A stretch of DNA of 64,000 nucleotides, taken from assembly GCA_021464415.1 (NCBI GenBank), contig CM038466.1, positions 22,879,017 through 22,943,016 on the forward strand, in the 5' to 3' direction. Below, in pieces: positions 10,329-23,010 of this stretch; position 1 is the first letter of the stretch, and the number at the start of each line of letters is the position of its first letter. Origin of the DNA: Lonicera japonica. Lineage: Eukaryota > Streptophyta > Magnoliopsida > Dipsacales > Caprifoliaceae. The translations under genes were made by a program, and so were the position numbers. The notes beneath the pieces are model-generated. The model was not told the DNA's origin and ran no database searches. It saw only the letters and a list, made by a program, of their open reading frames with translations.

Positions 10329-12391
10329 TTTGTTCCTTTTTTATACACACAAATAGTCCCAATGAAGTGATAAAAAAATGTATGCTGACTTATTTTTCAA
10401 ACACTTTCTTTACATTTATATATACCTCATTAACAAAAATGGGAGTCTAAAAATGTAGTATCACTTAATCTAAACATTAGCCACATATTTTATCAGAGAG
10501 AGAAGCTAAGTGAGAATTGCTAATTAGTGTAGCCACATTGCAGGGGTGATGTTGCTGTGAGGGCAAGTGGCAGAGAGAAAGCAATTTTTGTTTTGCTTGG
10601 CTTATAATAGTTATAGGGGGCTTGGTCTTGACTAGTTGAGTTTTTGTATTTTTTTCCCTAAATTTTCTCTCTGTCTATTCTTGCCTATGTTTCATTTAAT
10701 TTGGTCCAAGTAATTTCCCCCATTTCTTGATTTGAAATTTTCTTTTCCAAGCTCTTGTACGTACTTGTGTTTTTTTTTTTTGTTAGCATTTTTTTTTGCT
10801 TGCTTAGTTGTCATTGCATGCAACATGAATTTGAAACGCGTGAGGAGAGATATTAATGTGCGAATAGTTAAAAAGTAATCCAATTATAAGAATTTTGATA
10901 TATAGTTGTCTTTCGATATTTCATTTAGAGATAGATGAATAAATTTTGAGTCTAAGGCGGGTTTCGACCAAATCCCAACTTGAATGGGCTCTGTGAAAAA
11001 ATCTTTTTGTTCATGCATGGGCCCAAACCCACCCAAATCCTGGTAAGAAATATATGGTGGTGTTGTAGTGGTTTTTGCACGAAAAAAAATTAATAATTTA
11101 TATTAGGATTGAGTTAAATTAACCATCTAAATTTACGTGAATTCGAATTCGATCTGAACCCAAACTAAGTTTATATTTCCGAACCCATATTCAAACTTGT
11201 TCAAAAGAACCCGCCCTAAAATAGGACTAATGAGATCGAAAACTTGGTTTATCCTTTTTCCTATCTCTAGAATGAAAGCAACAAGAGCGTTGAAACGACG
11301 AACCGAGCAACCACCCTTCAATCACATTTCAAAATGTTACCTCATCAACATAGAACACTCCTTTCAAAAAAAAGAAAAAATCATATATATATATGTAACT
11401 AGATGATATCATATGTACTACAGGTAATTGATGCATATATGCATCAATTTGACTAATGTTTTAAGGCGCAAGTTTATTGATTGTATGAACTTGAGTACGT
11501 AATATATATTTCAAGTATATGCACATATATTAAAAATAAATAAATAAATTATGCGCATATGTAACTTAATCACTGCAACTAAGGGTAGATTCGGATTATT
11601 TGAGCTGATATTATAACAATAATAATTTGATATAAAATCTATAACATATAAGTAAAATGGAGGAAGTCCTCCTTCTCTCTCCTATTAATTATTGGTTTAT
11701 TTAATTCACCTGCTTATTATTATTTCTCCCACTCAGTTCGTTCAATGCTTAAGTAACATGCTTTGGTTGATTTCTTTTCTTTCTTTTTCTCCCTGCTCTC
11801 CCTTTTTTTTAAACGAAAAAGTTCAAACAAAGATAAAAAAGTCATAAACAAGATACGTGATTGAAAGTAAAGTTTTCTAAATAAAAATTGTGTCATGTTC
11901 AAATGTGATTTCTAAATTATGGGAAACCAAAAGGCCTCATAATAATTCCCCCCCATGCAAAAATTCTATAAAAATACATAATCTAAAATAGAAAAATGTT
12001 AATTTGAGTCAGTTTTTACTTCTTTAATTAACTATTACTTCGCTATCACATAAAAAAAACCAAAATGTGCAGCTACTTATATATGTTCAAGTTTTTTTTA
12101 TCCCCTTTCTTTATTTTTTGATCATATTCTAATTTCCTTATTGCTTTAAAAGATAACAATTGGACCTTTTAGTATTGGAAATGAAACTCTCGAAAATTTT
12201 AAATACACAAAGTATTTTGTATACGTCTTATGTATTTAGAAGATTTTTCTTAAATAGTTTTTTATACTATTATTCTCGAAACTATTTGATTAGATCTTAA
12301 TGGACTTCAATGTAGCACGAAGAACACAATTCATTAGACCTATTGCAATAATTTGTACATGAGTAAAAATAGTAAATAATATTTGAAAACA
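10329..12391. other. Intergenic, promoter side of the small minus-strand gene
   Basis: AT-rich sequence with a possible TATA stretch (tatatatacc near 10418) on the upstream side of the gene at 9637-10328. The short ORFs here show no recognisable domain. Confidence 0.5.
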
Positions 12392-12419
12392 CCCGCACAT
12401 CGTGCGGGTTACAAGCTAG
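12392..12419 (+). mobile_element. Helitron-type 3' terminus
   Basis: A perfect 7-bp stem cccgcac/gtgcggg with a 3-base loop (12392-12408) is followed 7 bases later by CTAG (12416-12419) and then T. This is the hairpin-plus-CTRR layout of Helitron 3' ends. I could not place the 5' end (TC after A) with confidence, so the element's length is unknown. Confidence 0.55.
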
Positions 12420-13321
12420 TTATTAACTAATACGTAAAGAAAGCAATTAATTAGAAACAATTACGTACACTCATGGGTGATTAATGTAGTGATTAATATA
12501 GTGCAATCCGCATGAACGCATTAATGTTTGTTTTAAAAATGATATATAAGATATAAATCTGATAGGATAATATTGTTATTAACGAGTTTTCCTTGAAATG
12601 AATATTTTTTCGCACGAATTGAACACGACAAGTTGCAAAAAATAATTTACAGAGAGATGCATCCAATCTTGATTTCAGATTTTCCAGTAATTATACCTCT
12701 ATAGGTGCGTGAATCTTAATTTGGGACTTAAGATAATATTACTCTAATAAAATTTATTAAATCCCACTGAAGAAGAAAAGATTCAAAACATGAATCATTG
12801 CACACTTTATTAGAGAAATATTTATTATAAACATATATTGCTATTTTTCATATATCTTCTTATCATATATATAAACTAAGTTGGTTGATACTCTACGTGA
12901 AATTATTTTATTCACAAAATGATATACAGATGATATGCTTATTTTTTGTTTTACTTTTTTGGCCTATACTATTTGTTTAATTAACTTTTACTAAATTCAT
13001 GGACTTTTGTCCATGATTTTTTTCTCCTTCACTCAATCTTGCTTAAATACAAATTAACTTTGCACTTTGCACGATTTAGACACCCATTTCTAAAATAGTA
13101 AATAATTTGACTAAGCTATATACAAATGTCATATATGTGTGTGAGATGTCACATGAATATATATATATATATAATCACATAGATTTGTCTATAAGTTTGT
13201 TTATCATATTGTTAATTTTTTGTGAAGATCGATATATTTGTTGAAATATCTTATATTTGATTTTCTACAAGTACATTATACGCATTTTCTTGTGTGAGGA
13301 CTTATTTTGGTGAACACATTT

Positions 13322-13513
13322 TTTTTTTTTTTTTTGGTTCCTCACGGGGTGTCCGGGCCAGCTTTCGCGCACTTCGACTAATCCCCGCTCGCGGTTCGTG
13401 GCTGCCGCTGGTCAAGCATTATTTTGACAACGCCGGGGTTCGACCTTGGGAGCTCCAAGTCGACCCAAGGTTGTCCCAGTAGCAGCCTTATACCACTGGG
13501 CCAAGAGACTTGG
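13322..13513 (-). mobile_element. SINE (Au-like layout), reverse orientation, with target duplication
   Basis: Read on the minus strand it starts near tcttggcccagtggtataag (A-box region), has B-box ggtcgaacccc, a GC-rich body, and ends in about 15 A (seen as T at 13322-13335). The 15-bp direct repeat ttggtgaacacattt flanks it at 13307-13321 and 13514-13528. Its base composition stands out sharply from the surroundings. Confidence 0.85.
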
Positions 13514-13529
13514 TTGGTGAACACATTTA

Positions 13530-14660
13530 ATATGATGCGGGAACAACTTGTGAGGGAATATTTTTTTTATAAAGATATATATTCAAAATATTAGAATTTA
13601 ACATGAATATATAAATATTTGACAACGTGAATTGCATTGCACAAGTTTGAGCCATCCATAGAACCATGTGATGTGACACATTTGTTAGGTCATGGACAAA
13701 AATGTCTTGTCCATCTAGAATCCTTTAGAAACCAAAGAATTCCTACATATCATCATCACACTACAGTCCTCGTAAGGATTTGACTTGGAGGGGAGCGACA
13801 GGGCAAAAGTATTATTATTATTTAATTTAAAATTATTTTAATCGAATTGATAGGGGTTTTTTTTTTCTTTGAAAATCTCCATTAAACACAATACAGTTAC
13901 ATAATACTAGCTTTCCGGCGCATCCTTTGTGTATGCATTAAAAGGCAATATTTTTATATTTAGTTTGTGATATTTTGTGATGAGCTATTTAATATGCCGA
14001 GAAAATAAGTAACTAATGCCAAACTAAATTATATAATTAACATAATGATTATAAAAGAAATATAAAAATTTCTTACAAAATAGAGTTTGGGAATAAATTT
14101 CAAAAGATATAAGCATAAAATTCAATAGAATATACGAAAGATTTATTAAAATAGCAATTTGTGCTCAGAAAATTAGTCAAAATGATCGTTATAATTATTT
14201 TTCATCGACATCCACAGTAACCCTAACAACAAAATAATAATTATTTTGGGGCAATAATTATTTTGGGATGCCCCAAAATAAAAGCATACACTCTTAATAG
14301 CAAGTAAAGAAAAACAATCAATAATTTTTAAGTTTTGTTTTTTTTGTACTAAATTAAAATTCTAAATCAATAAATTAAGAGCCCACAATTTTATATATTT
14401 AATTTTTTTTCTAAATTCTATATTTTAAGTGCTTTTTAGGCTGAATAATAATGATACCTTTGAAATTAAGGCATGTGCCTATCACATACTTGTTTCCACC
14501 TAAATTTAGATGAAAAGGTAATGGAAGGCCTTAGTTGATAGAGTTTAAATAGTTTAAGGGCTCAATTGATGCATTTGATAGTTTGAGAGCCAAATTAGAA
14601 CAAATTGAATAGTTTAAAGACTTTTAAGGATACTTGCTAATAATAATAAGGTTACAATTA
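13530..14660. other. Intergenic, no gene seen
   Basis: AT-rich sequence. tactagctttccggcgc at 13903-13920 resembles a degenerate Helitron end in reverse, but no clean hairpin is present. No coding signal. Confidence 0.5.
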
Positions 14661-15141
14661 TAAGAGTATCTCCGAGAGTATTTTAATTTTAGGTTCTATG
14701 TAAAATTTAAACAATTTGAATATTTTTTGGTTTCCATGAGTCTTTTGAAAATGAGTTTTATGTAAAATGCTCAACATCTCCAATTTACGCTACCATGTCA
14801 TCTTTCTCTCTCCTCAAATTTTTTATATAACGTTAAAATATAATAACTTTTAATACAAACTATGAAAATTAATAAAAAATGTATATTTGAAATATAGTCG
14901 ATCATCAAAAACTTTAAACAAGATTCTCTATGACTATAGAGTTATTTATAAAAAAAATCAACAAACAATTATGAAAAATTACTTAAAATTACATCTAATA
15001 TATATCAATATCTTATTAGTTATTTCAAATTTTACACAAAAATTTATAAAATTAACATAGAAGCATATTTTTTAGGCTTCAAGTTTTGTCACACATATGA
15101 TATAAACATTAATTTATACATTAATGTTGGAGATACTCTAA
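14661..15141. mobile_element. MITE with 'agagtatctcc' ends
   Basis: The left end agagtatctccgaga and right end tgttggagatactct are inverted repeats about 480 bp apart. The interior is AT-rich and non-coding. Confidence 0.55.
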
Positions 15142-15418
15142 AATATCAAAAAAAAAAATCAATTTTCAAAGTCAAACAATATATTTAGAGTTTTTGTTTA
15201 ACAATAAATATTTAGATTTTACAGTTTAGAGAGTAAAAAAAAGCAAGCAAAACTTTTTAAATATTAGATAATGAAATTAGCACTTTACAAAAAATAATGA
15301 AACACTTCAAAATTATTTTTAGTGAAAAAATTCTATATAAACTGTTACTGAAAATAATTTTGAAATGTTAAAATACTTTTGTAAAATATTAATATTATTA
15401 TCTATTTTGATACATTAA

Positions 15419-15909
15419 GGCCTCGTTTGGTTCACGGAAGGAAAATTGATTCCGCTGTCTTTCCCATGGAAGTGGAAAACTAAAGTTCCTGTCAAGTTTT
15501 TTTTCTTGTGTTTAGTAAAACATGAAAAGTATTTAGGAAATACAATTCCATTTCCCTTTCGGTGTTTAGTTGGTACAAGAAAGAAAAGTAAAAATATATC
15601 AATATGTCAATAATACCATTGTATTTTAAAGTAAAAAATAACATCATAAAAATTCAAAACTACACCAAAGAGATTAATGGGTAAATTTGGTAATAGCATA
15701 TTTAGGTAGGGATATTAATGTCCAAATTTTTTGTAATGAATCTTGGGAAATTAGAGGGAAAAATGAATCCCATACCCTTTCAGTGGAATAACTTTATCCT
15801 TTATTTTCCTATCTCTCGAAAAAGCTTTTCTAAAATTTGTGGTTACCAAACAAAAAAAAATAATGACTTTCCTTTCTTAAATGTCAAAATTCGTTAAACC
15901 AAACGAGTC
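15419..15909. mobile_element. Tourist-like MITE
   Basis: The left end ggcctcgtttggttc and right end aaaccaaacgagtc are inverted repeats, flanked by TAA on both sides. It is about 490 bp with subterminal ttcccatgga and similar motifs. No transposase ORF. Confidence 0.7.
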
Positions 15910-16209
15910 ATAACTGGTTGTTTGTTTTTCTAACCATTATTGTTGAACTTGGAATTTTTAATAGAGTATTGAACAAGACATATTATATTATTTTAAAGTT
16001 ATTTTATAGACACATTTTAGTTATTAAAAATAATTTTAAAATAATAGAATACTTTCTCTCGCGGATGACTAATATCATTATTAAAAAAAATCGTAAAAGA
16101 AAATAAATTTTGAGGGGGTTGAAAGGTGGAGCCCATGGGGGAAAGTCCCAGTTGCTTTGCTGTCTTTCAGCCATCGATTTTTGTCCGCCGTCGTCGTCTT
16201 CTTCTTTTA

Positions 16210-16215
16210 TTGTTA

Positions 16216-16249
<34 letters not shown>

Positions 16250-16373
16250 ATTATAGGGTTTGTTTGTCTACTGAGAAAGAAAGAAAGAAAGACGATAGAT
16301 ATAAAGAGAGAGAAAAGGGAAGAAAGAAGAAGAAGAAAGAAGAAGAAGAAGAAGAAGAGGAGAGAGAGAGAGA
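16210..16373. repeat. (TTA)n then GA/GAA-rich microsatellites near the PP2C transcription start
   Basis: A (TTA)n run at about 16210-16252 and a GAAA/GAAG/GAGA-rich stretch at about 16276-16373. They lie about 0.8-0.9 kb upstream of the PP2C ATG, probably in its promoter or 5' leader. Low-complexity ORFs here (16126-16404) are artefacts. Confidence 0.8.
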
Positions 16374-16621
16374 ATCAGTGCGTTTAATCACAACAACATA
16401 CTGATATTCAAAAATAACTCCCTCCCCTTTTCTTCAATTATTATCACCCTTTTTCTTCAATCTCTCTCTATAAAAACACAATTGGATAGAAAGAGAAAAC
16501 CCATATGTGCAAAAAAACTGATTTGATGGATCTATAGATCTTACCATACCCCCACATGTAATGCTCTCAGTTTCTTTCTTTCTTTCTTTCAGATCGCTGT
16601 CCCTTTCATTTGGTTTTCTTG

Positions 16622-16773
16622 ATTCAGAATAGCCGACCCCAATTTCAACCATAACCCCTAATTACACTTTGTGAGCTCTTCTCTATTTATTAGAATTTCA
16701 TTTGGTCGACCCAATTTCAACCATAACCCGTAATTACACCGTGTGAGTTTTCTCTTCTCTTCTCTATCTATTA
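16622..16773 (+). repeat. Imperfect tandem duplication in the probable PP2C 5' leader
   Basis: Two units of about 75 bp. Both contain ccaatttcaaccataaccc, a shared taattacac and tattag ends. Each holds a possible splice donor: gtgagctc in unit 1 (near 16671) and gtgagttt in unit 2 (near 16743). Confidence 0.75.
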
Positions 16774-17147
16774 GACTAATAAATGTGAAATTTATGTGAT
16801 TGATAATTCTTCCCCAATTTATTTCTTACTACTTACTTTCTAGTATATTTTACCAAATTAAAAGTTTTATCCTTGTCTCACCCTAGTAATTTGAGATTAT
16901 TTTTTGTTCCTATGTGCTGATTTATTATTCTATTTAAAGTCTTGGATGGTCTGTTTTAGGATCTTATCATGTATATATTTTGTGTTTATACCCGTGGAAT
17001 AATTTTTTTTTCTTTGGTTATAGGTTTACTTTTGTTCATCAGTAAGGACTAAAAGTAGTGTGCTGGTGGGGGTTTTTAGTTGGAGTGGTAATTGCATCCA
17101 TTTTGGATGTTTAAGGATTTGGGGGTAAATTGGGGTTGAGATGTGGG

Positions 17148-20100
17148 ATGTTATCAAATTTGGTTAAAATTTTTAGGGCCTGCTGGTTGCCTTCATCGGA
17201 CCGTTCGGTGTACAAGGGTTTGGACACAGCTGGCCGGAAAGATGGGCTTCTTTGGTACAAAGATATTGGGCAGCACTTGAATGGCGATTTCTCAATGGCT
17301 GTTGTGCAGGCCAATAATTTACTTGAGGATCAAAGCCAGATTGAGTCGGGCTCCTTGAGCTTGCTCGATTCTGGTCCGAATGGAACCTTTTTCGGTATAT
17401 ATGATGGTCATGGAGGGCCAGAGACTTCACGGTTCATTAACGAAAATCTTTTTCAGCATCTCAAGAGTAAGTGTGTTTCTAATTAAAGAGTTGCAATATT
17501 CTATAATCGATGTACCAATATCAACATAGATAAATGAGTTATGTTCTTGACCGTTGATTACGTTGCATTGTTGCAATAGTGTTCTCTTAAAAAGTGGGAA
17601 GTTTAATCGTGATTCTTCATTTTGGACTAGAGGAGTAATTATTAGGATTGAGAAGTTCCAACTCTTGCTATAAAGTTCATACTTATAGAACTTGGTGATT
17701 TGCTTTTTTACTTTGAATATTCAATTGATTGAGGTTTTCAGTATTTCTTCCTCTGTCCCAAATTAGGAGTCCACTTTCCCTTTTAGAATGTAATCAACGT
17801 ACCAAAACTCACGAGTTGAAACAAGTTTAATTCTAAACAATTGATTTGATGAAATTCATGCATTTTTAAAAAATGTTAAAGTCAAAGTGTTAAACATGGA
17901 CTCGTAATAAGGGATGGAGGGAGTATTTAGTTGCTATCTTTTTATTTTTTTTCCAGGTTTTACGGCAGAGCAAGGATCAATGTCAGTGGATGTAATACGA
18001 AAGGCCTTCCAAGCAACAGAAGATGGATTTGTATCTATCGTTGCTAAACAGTTCACAATAAATCCCCAACTGGCAGCCGTTGGATCTTGTTGCCTGGTTG
18101 GCGTGATCTGCGGTGGGACTCTCTACATTGCCAACCTCGGTGATTCCCGGGCCGTACTGGGGAAGGTTGTCAGGTCAACAGGGGAGGTTGTTGCCATTCA
18201 GCTCTCGGCAGAGCATAATGCGAGCATAGAGTCTGTTAGACAGGAGTTGCAGTCTTTGCACCCAGATGACTCCCGTATAGTAGTTCTAAAACATAATGTA
18301 TGGCGTGTGAAGGGCCTGATTCAGGTAAGATTTGCTTACATGTAATGGTTATTCATGTTCTACGTTGAACTAGGTTTTGCTAATTATGTTCTTAGTCTTA
18401 TTAAAGGCCTTGGTATTTGCTAATCATTTGTTGTCCAATTTAGACATATAAAATCTATAAGAGTTCCATGCAATTTTTAGTTGACTGGAAATAGGTAACA
18501 ACTTCCTTGCCGTCAACGGACGACATACATATGTGAAGTTTTGTCTAGTCATCTATAGCTCCAAATGAGATTTGTCGACAGTTATTGCAATTATGAACAG
18601 GACATTTTTGCCTTGAAGGAATTGAATATTGTTTTGATTGTTCTGGTTTTTTAGTGTGTTCCAGAGAATTTTTAATTGTGTTGCAATGAACTTAGGCGCA
18701 AGTTGATGACTCAAGGAAATAGTAGGTTTTGTTGTGGCACAATCAGAAATTTGATATTTCTGAAGTTCAGGAACTTTCTATGTTTAAAATGAAAAGACAG
18801 TTCTGTCCTGAATATGAAAAGGTGATGAAAAGTTCAGGAGCTTTCTATGTTGAGCTACGCACAAACACGCTTAACCTATGGCTGTAGTTGTAGGGAAACT
18901 TTTAAAAAGGTTGAATGCATCCAACAATAGCCAGAATGTGAAATGATGAGGGTGCATATGAGAAACTACCAGTAACTATACTCGAGGAAAAGATGAAGGA
19001 AAGTATCCTCATGAGTAGTCTACTAAATCATGCAAGGATGCATCGCCTTTAATAAACATAGGTGGAAAAGAATTAAGTTCCGTGGAATTGCTTTACATGG
19101 AAAATAAGTTTCATGAAAACCAAAACATAGGATGAAAGTGAGTCTTGAATTACATGGAAAATAGGCTGGATCAACCTGTGCCATGGACACTGATTTGGTC
19201 AAAACTTATGCGATCACCACTAAAATATTGTCCAAAAAAAAAAAAAACACCACTAAAATTGGAAAACACTAAATTTTAAGTATTTTCCATGGGAAAAAGG
19301 GTTATCAAACACACTTTTTTACTCTCTTCCCTAAGCATTGGAAACAATGTTCCAGAAATTCACTCTGCAGTCTGCAACAATAAATGAACCTTCCAAGGTC
19401 CTAGTTTCCTGCCCCATTGGGTTCCATCAAATTTAACTGTTTGCATGTGGCAAAAAAGTTTTTCGCTAAGTTCCCTTTTCTCAACATCATATGTTCGGTG
19501 CACTTGTTTTTTTTACATATTTTCTCTTTCATACTTGTTAATTTATTATAAGAGTGCTATTTTGGCTTTAGATGTGATACGCTATATTTGTGTCCATGCA
19601 TGCAGGTTTTTCATAGCGTGCAATATCCAAGTTTAAACTTGTGACACAAAAAGGGTAGGATTTATAATTTAAATTGAAATAAATATAACGTAAAAAGTTA
19701 ATTTTTTCATGTATCCACCTAATGGTCATTTTGGTTCCAGTAATTTGGTTGTACTTCTACTTATTTGTTTACTTTTTAGAGGTATCAACTTTTGCTTGAC
19801 AAGATTTATTTTTCCTCATGATATATTTTGTGTATCTACCTGATGTAAGAATTTGACTTGCAGGTTTCTAGATCCATCGGTGATTTATATCTTAAAAAGG
19901 CTGAATTCAACAGGGAGCCTTTATTCTCTAAGTTCCGCCTTCGTGAACCCATTGTAAGGCCAATATTGAACTCCGAGCCATCAATTTCCGTGCATGAACT
20001 CCAACCGGATGATCAGTTTCTCATACTTGCATCTGACGGTCTTTGGGAGCACCTTAGCAATCAGGATGCGGTTGATATAGTACAAAACCACCCTCACAGT

Positions 20101-22572
20101 GTAAGTTTTTTTTCCAAAATCTCAGCAGTTAATATAGGTTCTACTCTAATTAATATGGTTTAAAACAAGTTACTGGAAAAAAAATTCTGATCTCGACGAA
20201 TGATTTTTGAGCCAAAATAGCCTGTATTTATGGGCGGTGTTATTTACATCCCCATATTTGTCACAAACACCTCCTATGTTAAATTTATTATCACTAACAC
20301 TCACCTAAGGCACGCCTAATGAGAGGTGAGTGTAGTCGGCCCACATGGGAAGAGTTTGTTGGTAAGAACTCGCCTAACATTACGCAATGGAGTGCAATTT
20401 GTTTGTAAGAACTAAGAACTCACCTAACATTAAGCAATGGAGTGCTGGAGTGTTTTCCAAATAAGGCCTGCCTAATGAGAGGTGAGTGCACCCACATAAA
20501 ATTGGTTCAAATAGAGAGTGTGTTGCTAAGCACTTGCTTAACATCAGGTAATGGAGGGAGTGTGTGTGATAAATAAGGGGGAAATATGTTTTTAGTTAAA
20601 TTATGGAAAGGGGGGTGTTTGTGACACATTTGGGGGGTGTAAATAACACCCGCCCGTATTTATTTGTTATCCTATAGTTTAGGGCTTGGCACATGAATTA
20701 AAGTATTTATATCATTTAGTCAGTAGTCTTGACTCTTGAGAATCTTATGTTTCTGCAAATTTCTATGCGCTGTTTATTATGAATATTGAATAAACTTTCC
20801 TCTTTTGGTCACAAGAAGTTGCTTTTTCAATAATTATTAACAACATAGGCCTCTACTGCGATTGCATAGCTATTAAGTTCTGTACTTGGTTTTATTGAGT
20901 GAAAGGTAGTCCTTTATTCATTAGCATAATTGGTGCCCGCTATAGTCCAACAATCATACATGTGCATGTTTTTGTGAACTAGTGGTGGCAGTTGCATGGT
21001 ATAATTTCATCATGTATGAGACTTTCATCTGCTGGTGATTCAAAATTTTAAACTCCTGATAACCCTTTTGTGCGTGTATATGATACATTTATATGAAATA
21101 ATAAATCAGGAACGGTGCTTGTTTATTTAGGAAAATCCGGGACCCAGCAGGCCACAGCTTAAACCACGATTTTTCATTCAAAATTGCCTTAGGAACTGGT
21201 GTCTGTATGCATGGCACAAGAGTGTTGTGCAGTTAATTCAACTTAGGTACTGATTCTATATTAGATAAGTTATTTCTTGTGAAAAAAATGGTAGACATAG
21301 GTCGTATATTATTGATCTTGAACATATGCAGTGCCATAAACATGAATTATCTACCATAAAGATAATTTAAGTGCAATTACTAATATTAATACGGTAGTTC
21401 CATATGTATGGGCGAGTTACTATCGAGAACTTGTATACACTGTCCATCTCCATAGTGGGTTGTCTGCTCGCAGACCTTGATTTTAGTGACGGTTGTCTGC
21501 ATACTCTCCAAATTCATTGGCGATATAGAAGTGTCTCTAAAGACCAGTCCACAAGTGAACGGTCCACTTTAGAGCCTGCCTGATATATACATCTATGTAT
21601 GTATGTAACTATGTATTTATGTTTGTATGTATGTACAGGGCAGTCCTGACTCCTGATGCTAAAGCAAACCTTCAAAGCCAAAGGAATGTACAACCATTAA
21701 GGCCCGTGGCACAATGGTGCATTATTGTGTATGCTTTGCCGTTAGCATTCTCTATGTATACATTCTTGCGTTAGAGCAACCATAATGGCTTATTTGCTTA
21801 ATATATACTATTCATGCTTTCAGTGGTTGAGTTTGGTAGTATAATTAACTGTTCAGTAAAATAAGCAAAGGTTAAACGTAAACTCATAAGTTCACTATAC
21901 TAGGGAAGAGAGAAATATGTTTGGTGCCCAGAACGATTATTGTAAGGTGTTTGGTAAGTGGTAACCAAACGGATGTATTGCATCTGGTCACCAAAAGAAT
22001 TTTTGTGGTCCATCTGGTCACCATTGTCTTCTCTGACTGGGATTCAAACAGATAATTTAAATTCGTTTTGAGTCTTTATTTTACTGTACTGCTGTTTTTT
22101 GCCGCCATATACATAGGATTAATTTATCCTATATGCTATACTACGCAAACCATTGTATTTGCTCTTAGGATGTAGTAGTCAAGTTCACCCATATTGTCTT
22201 CCTTCTAATGTTGCAATTGTATTTCTTGTTGCTACTAATTTCTACCTCCATACCAAGAACAATTAGGAGAGAAAATTGATATGGCTCCATTATTTGGTGC
22301 AGGGAAGTGCTCGAAGGCTTGTGAAGGCAGCTTTGCAAGAAGCGGCAAAGAAGAGAGAGATGAGGTACTCAGACTTGAAGAAGATTGACCGCGGGGTCCG
22401 CCGGCATTTTCATGATGACATTACGGTGATAGTCATATTTCTAGATTCAAATCTTGTGAGTAGAGCTAGCTCGACCAAAGGCCCCACTCTTTCCCTTAGA
22501 GGCGGCGGTGCCAACCTGTCCACAAAAGCTTTAGCCCCTTGTACCACGCCCACCGAACCCGGTCCCACTTGA
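17148..22572 (+). CDS. Protein phosphatase 2C, plant clade-D-like (PP2C38/48 type), 397 aa
   Basis: Mn/Mg-dependent serine/threonine phosphatase. Clade D members dephosphorylate plasma-membrane H+-ATPase and immune kinases. Exons: 17148-17466, 17957-18324, 19864-20100 and 22303-22572, all GT-AG with matching phases (1194 nt including stop). The N-terminus ([13 protein letters not shown]) is typical of this clade. Metal-site motifs are YDGHGG at about 85-90, NLGDSR at 166-171, SRSIGD at about 231-236, ASDGLW in exon 3 and HDDITV at 345-350. The length is normal for the family. The ATG at 17148 was chosen because the upstream codons in frame lack ATG and the family starts here. Intron 1 holds a Stowaway-like MITE and intron 3 a hAT-like MITE. 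The gene looks intact. The clade is assigned from motifs, not from a tree. Confidence 0.95.
17744..17923. mobile_element. Stowaway-like MITE in PP2C intron 1
   Basis: The ends tcttcctctgtcccaa and gggatggagggag are imperfect inverted repeats, flanked by TA at 17742-17743 and 17924-17925. The inner repeat pair is gagtccac and atggactc. It ends about 30 bp before the exon 2 acceptor, so it adjoins the polypyrimidine tract. Confidence 0.75.
20232..20655. mobile_element. hAT-like MITE in PP2C intron 3, exact 8-bp target duplication
   Basis: The ends gggcggtgttatttaca and tgtaaataacacccgccc are inverted repeats and continue inward (gtcacaaacacc and ggtgtttgtgac). The duplication gtatttat lies at 20224-20231 and 20656-20663. 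An 8-bp duplication is the hAT hallmark. It is 424 bp with no ORF. Confidence 0.85.
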
Positions 22573-23010
22573 CTTACCCAGAGCAGTAGTAAATCTTTCT
22601 TGGAACTTGTGTTAGCTCATATCATATGTTGGTAGATCAAAGAAAGAAGATAAAGAAGGCGTTGACTGAGATTCCTAAAATGGCTACTGGCAGAGTACTT
22701 CGTGCAATATGCTATTGTACATTGCTTTGGCCCTGTTATTTATTCTTTGATTACAATTTTAACTTTTTGACTTGGAGCGGGTACTTAGTTTATGAGCGCG
22801 GGGAAAAGCTGATAAAAGAATTGGAAGAATGGAACAGAGTTAGAGCTTAAAGGTGTGACCGTATTGATCTTTCTCGTTGGATACGAATTTTTGCACTTGT
22901 TACCTTATTATTGTTGGCTCATTCGCTCGTGTGCCGCTTTTTGTTTATGAAGATGGTGTTATGTAAATGTTGTAAAACCCCATGTTCCTTGAAATTAAAA
23001 TTCCTCTTCG
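22573..23010 (+). other. Probable 3' UTR of PP2C, with a 74-codon open frame
   Basis: An ATG-initiated frame at 22626-22850 begins 53 bp after the PP2C stop and encodes 74 residues. They include a hydrophobic centre (ICYCTLLWPCYLFFDY) and a charged C-terminus (LIKELEEWNRVRA). I do not recognise it. The nearest reading is a chance ORF in the 3' UTR. Confidence 0.4.

Noticed and set aside
13903..13920. Possible second Helitron end in reverse orientation
   Set aside because: The CTAG is present, but the neighbouring stem has mismatches and no clear loop.
16126..16404. Overlapping ORFs rich in Lys, Glu and Arg
   Set aside because: They come from TTA and GAA microsatellites upstream of the PP2C gene.
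17130..17147. Upstream extension of the PP2C protein
   Set aside because: The codon at 17130 is TTG, and the first ATG in frame is 17148, where the family's usual N-terminus begins.
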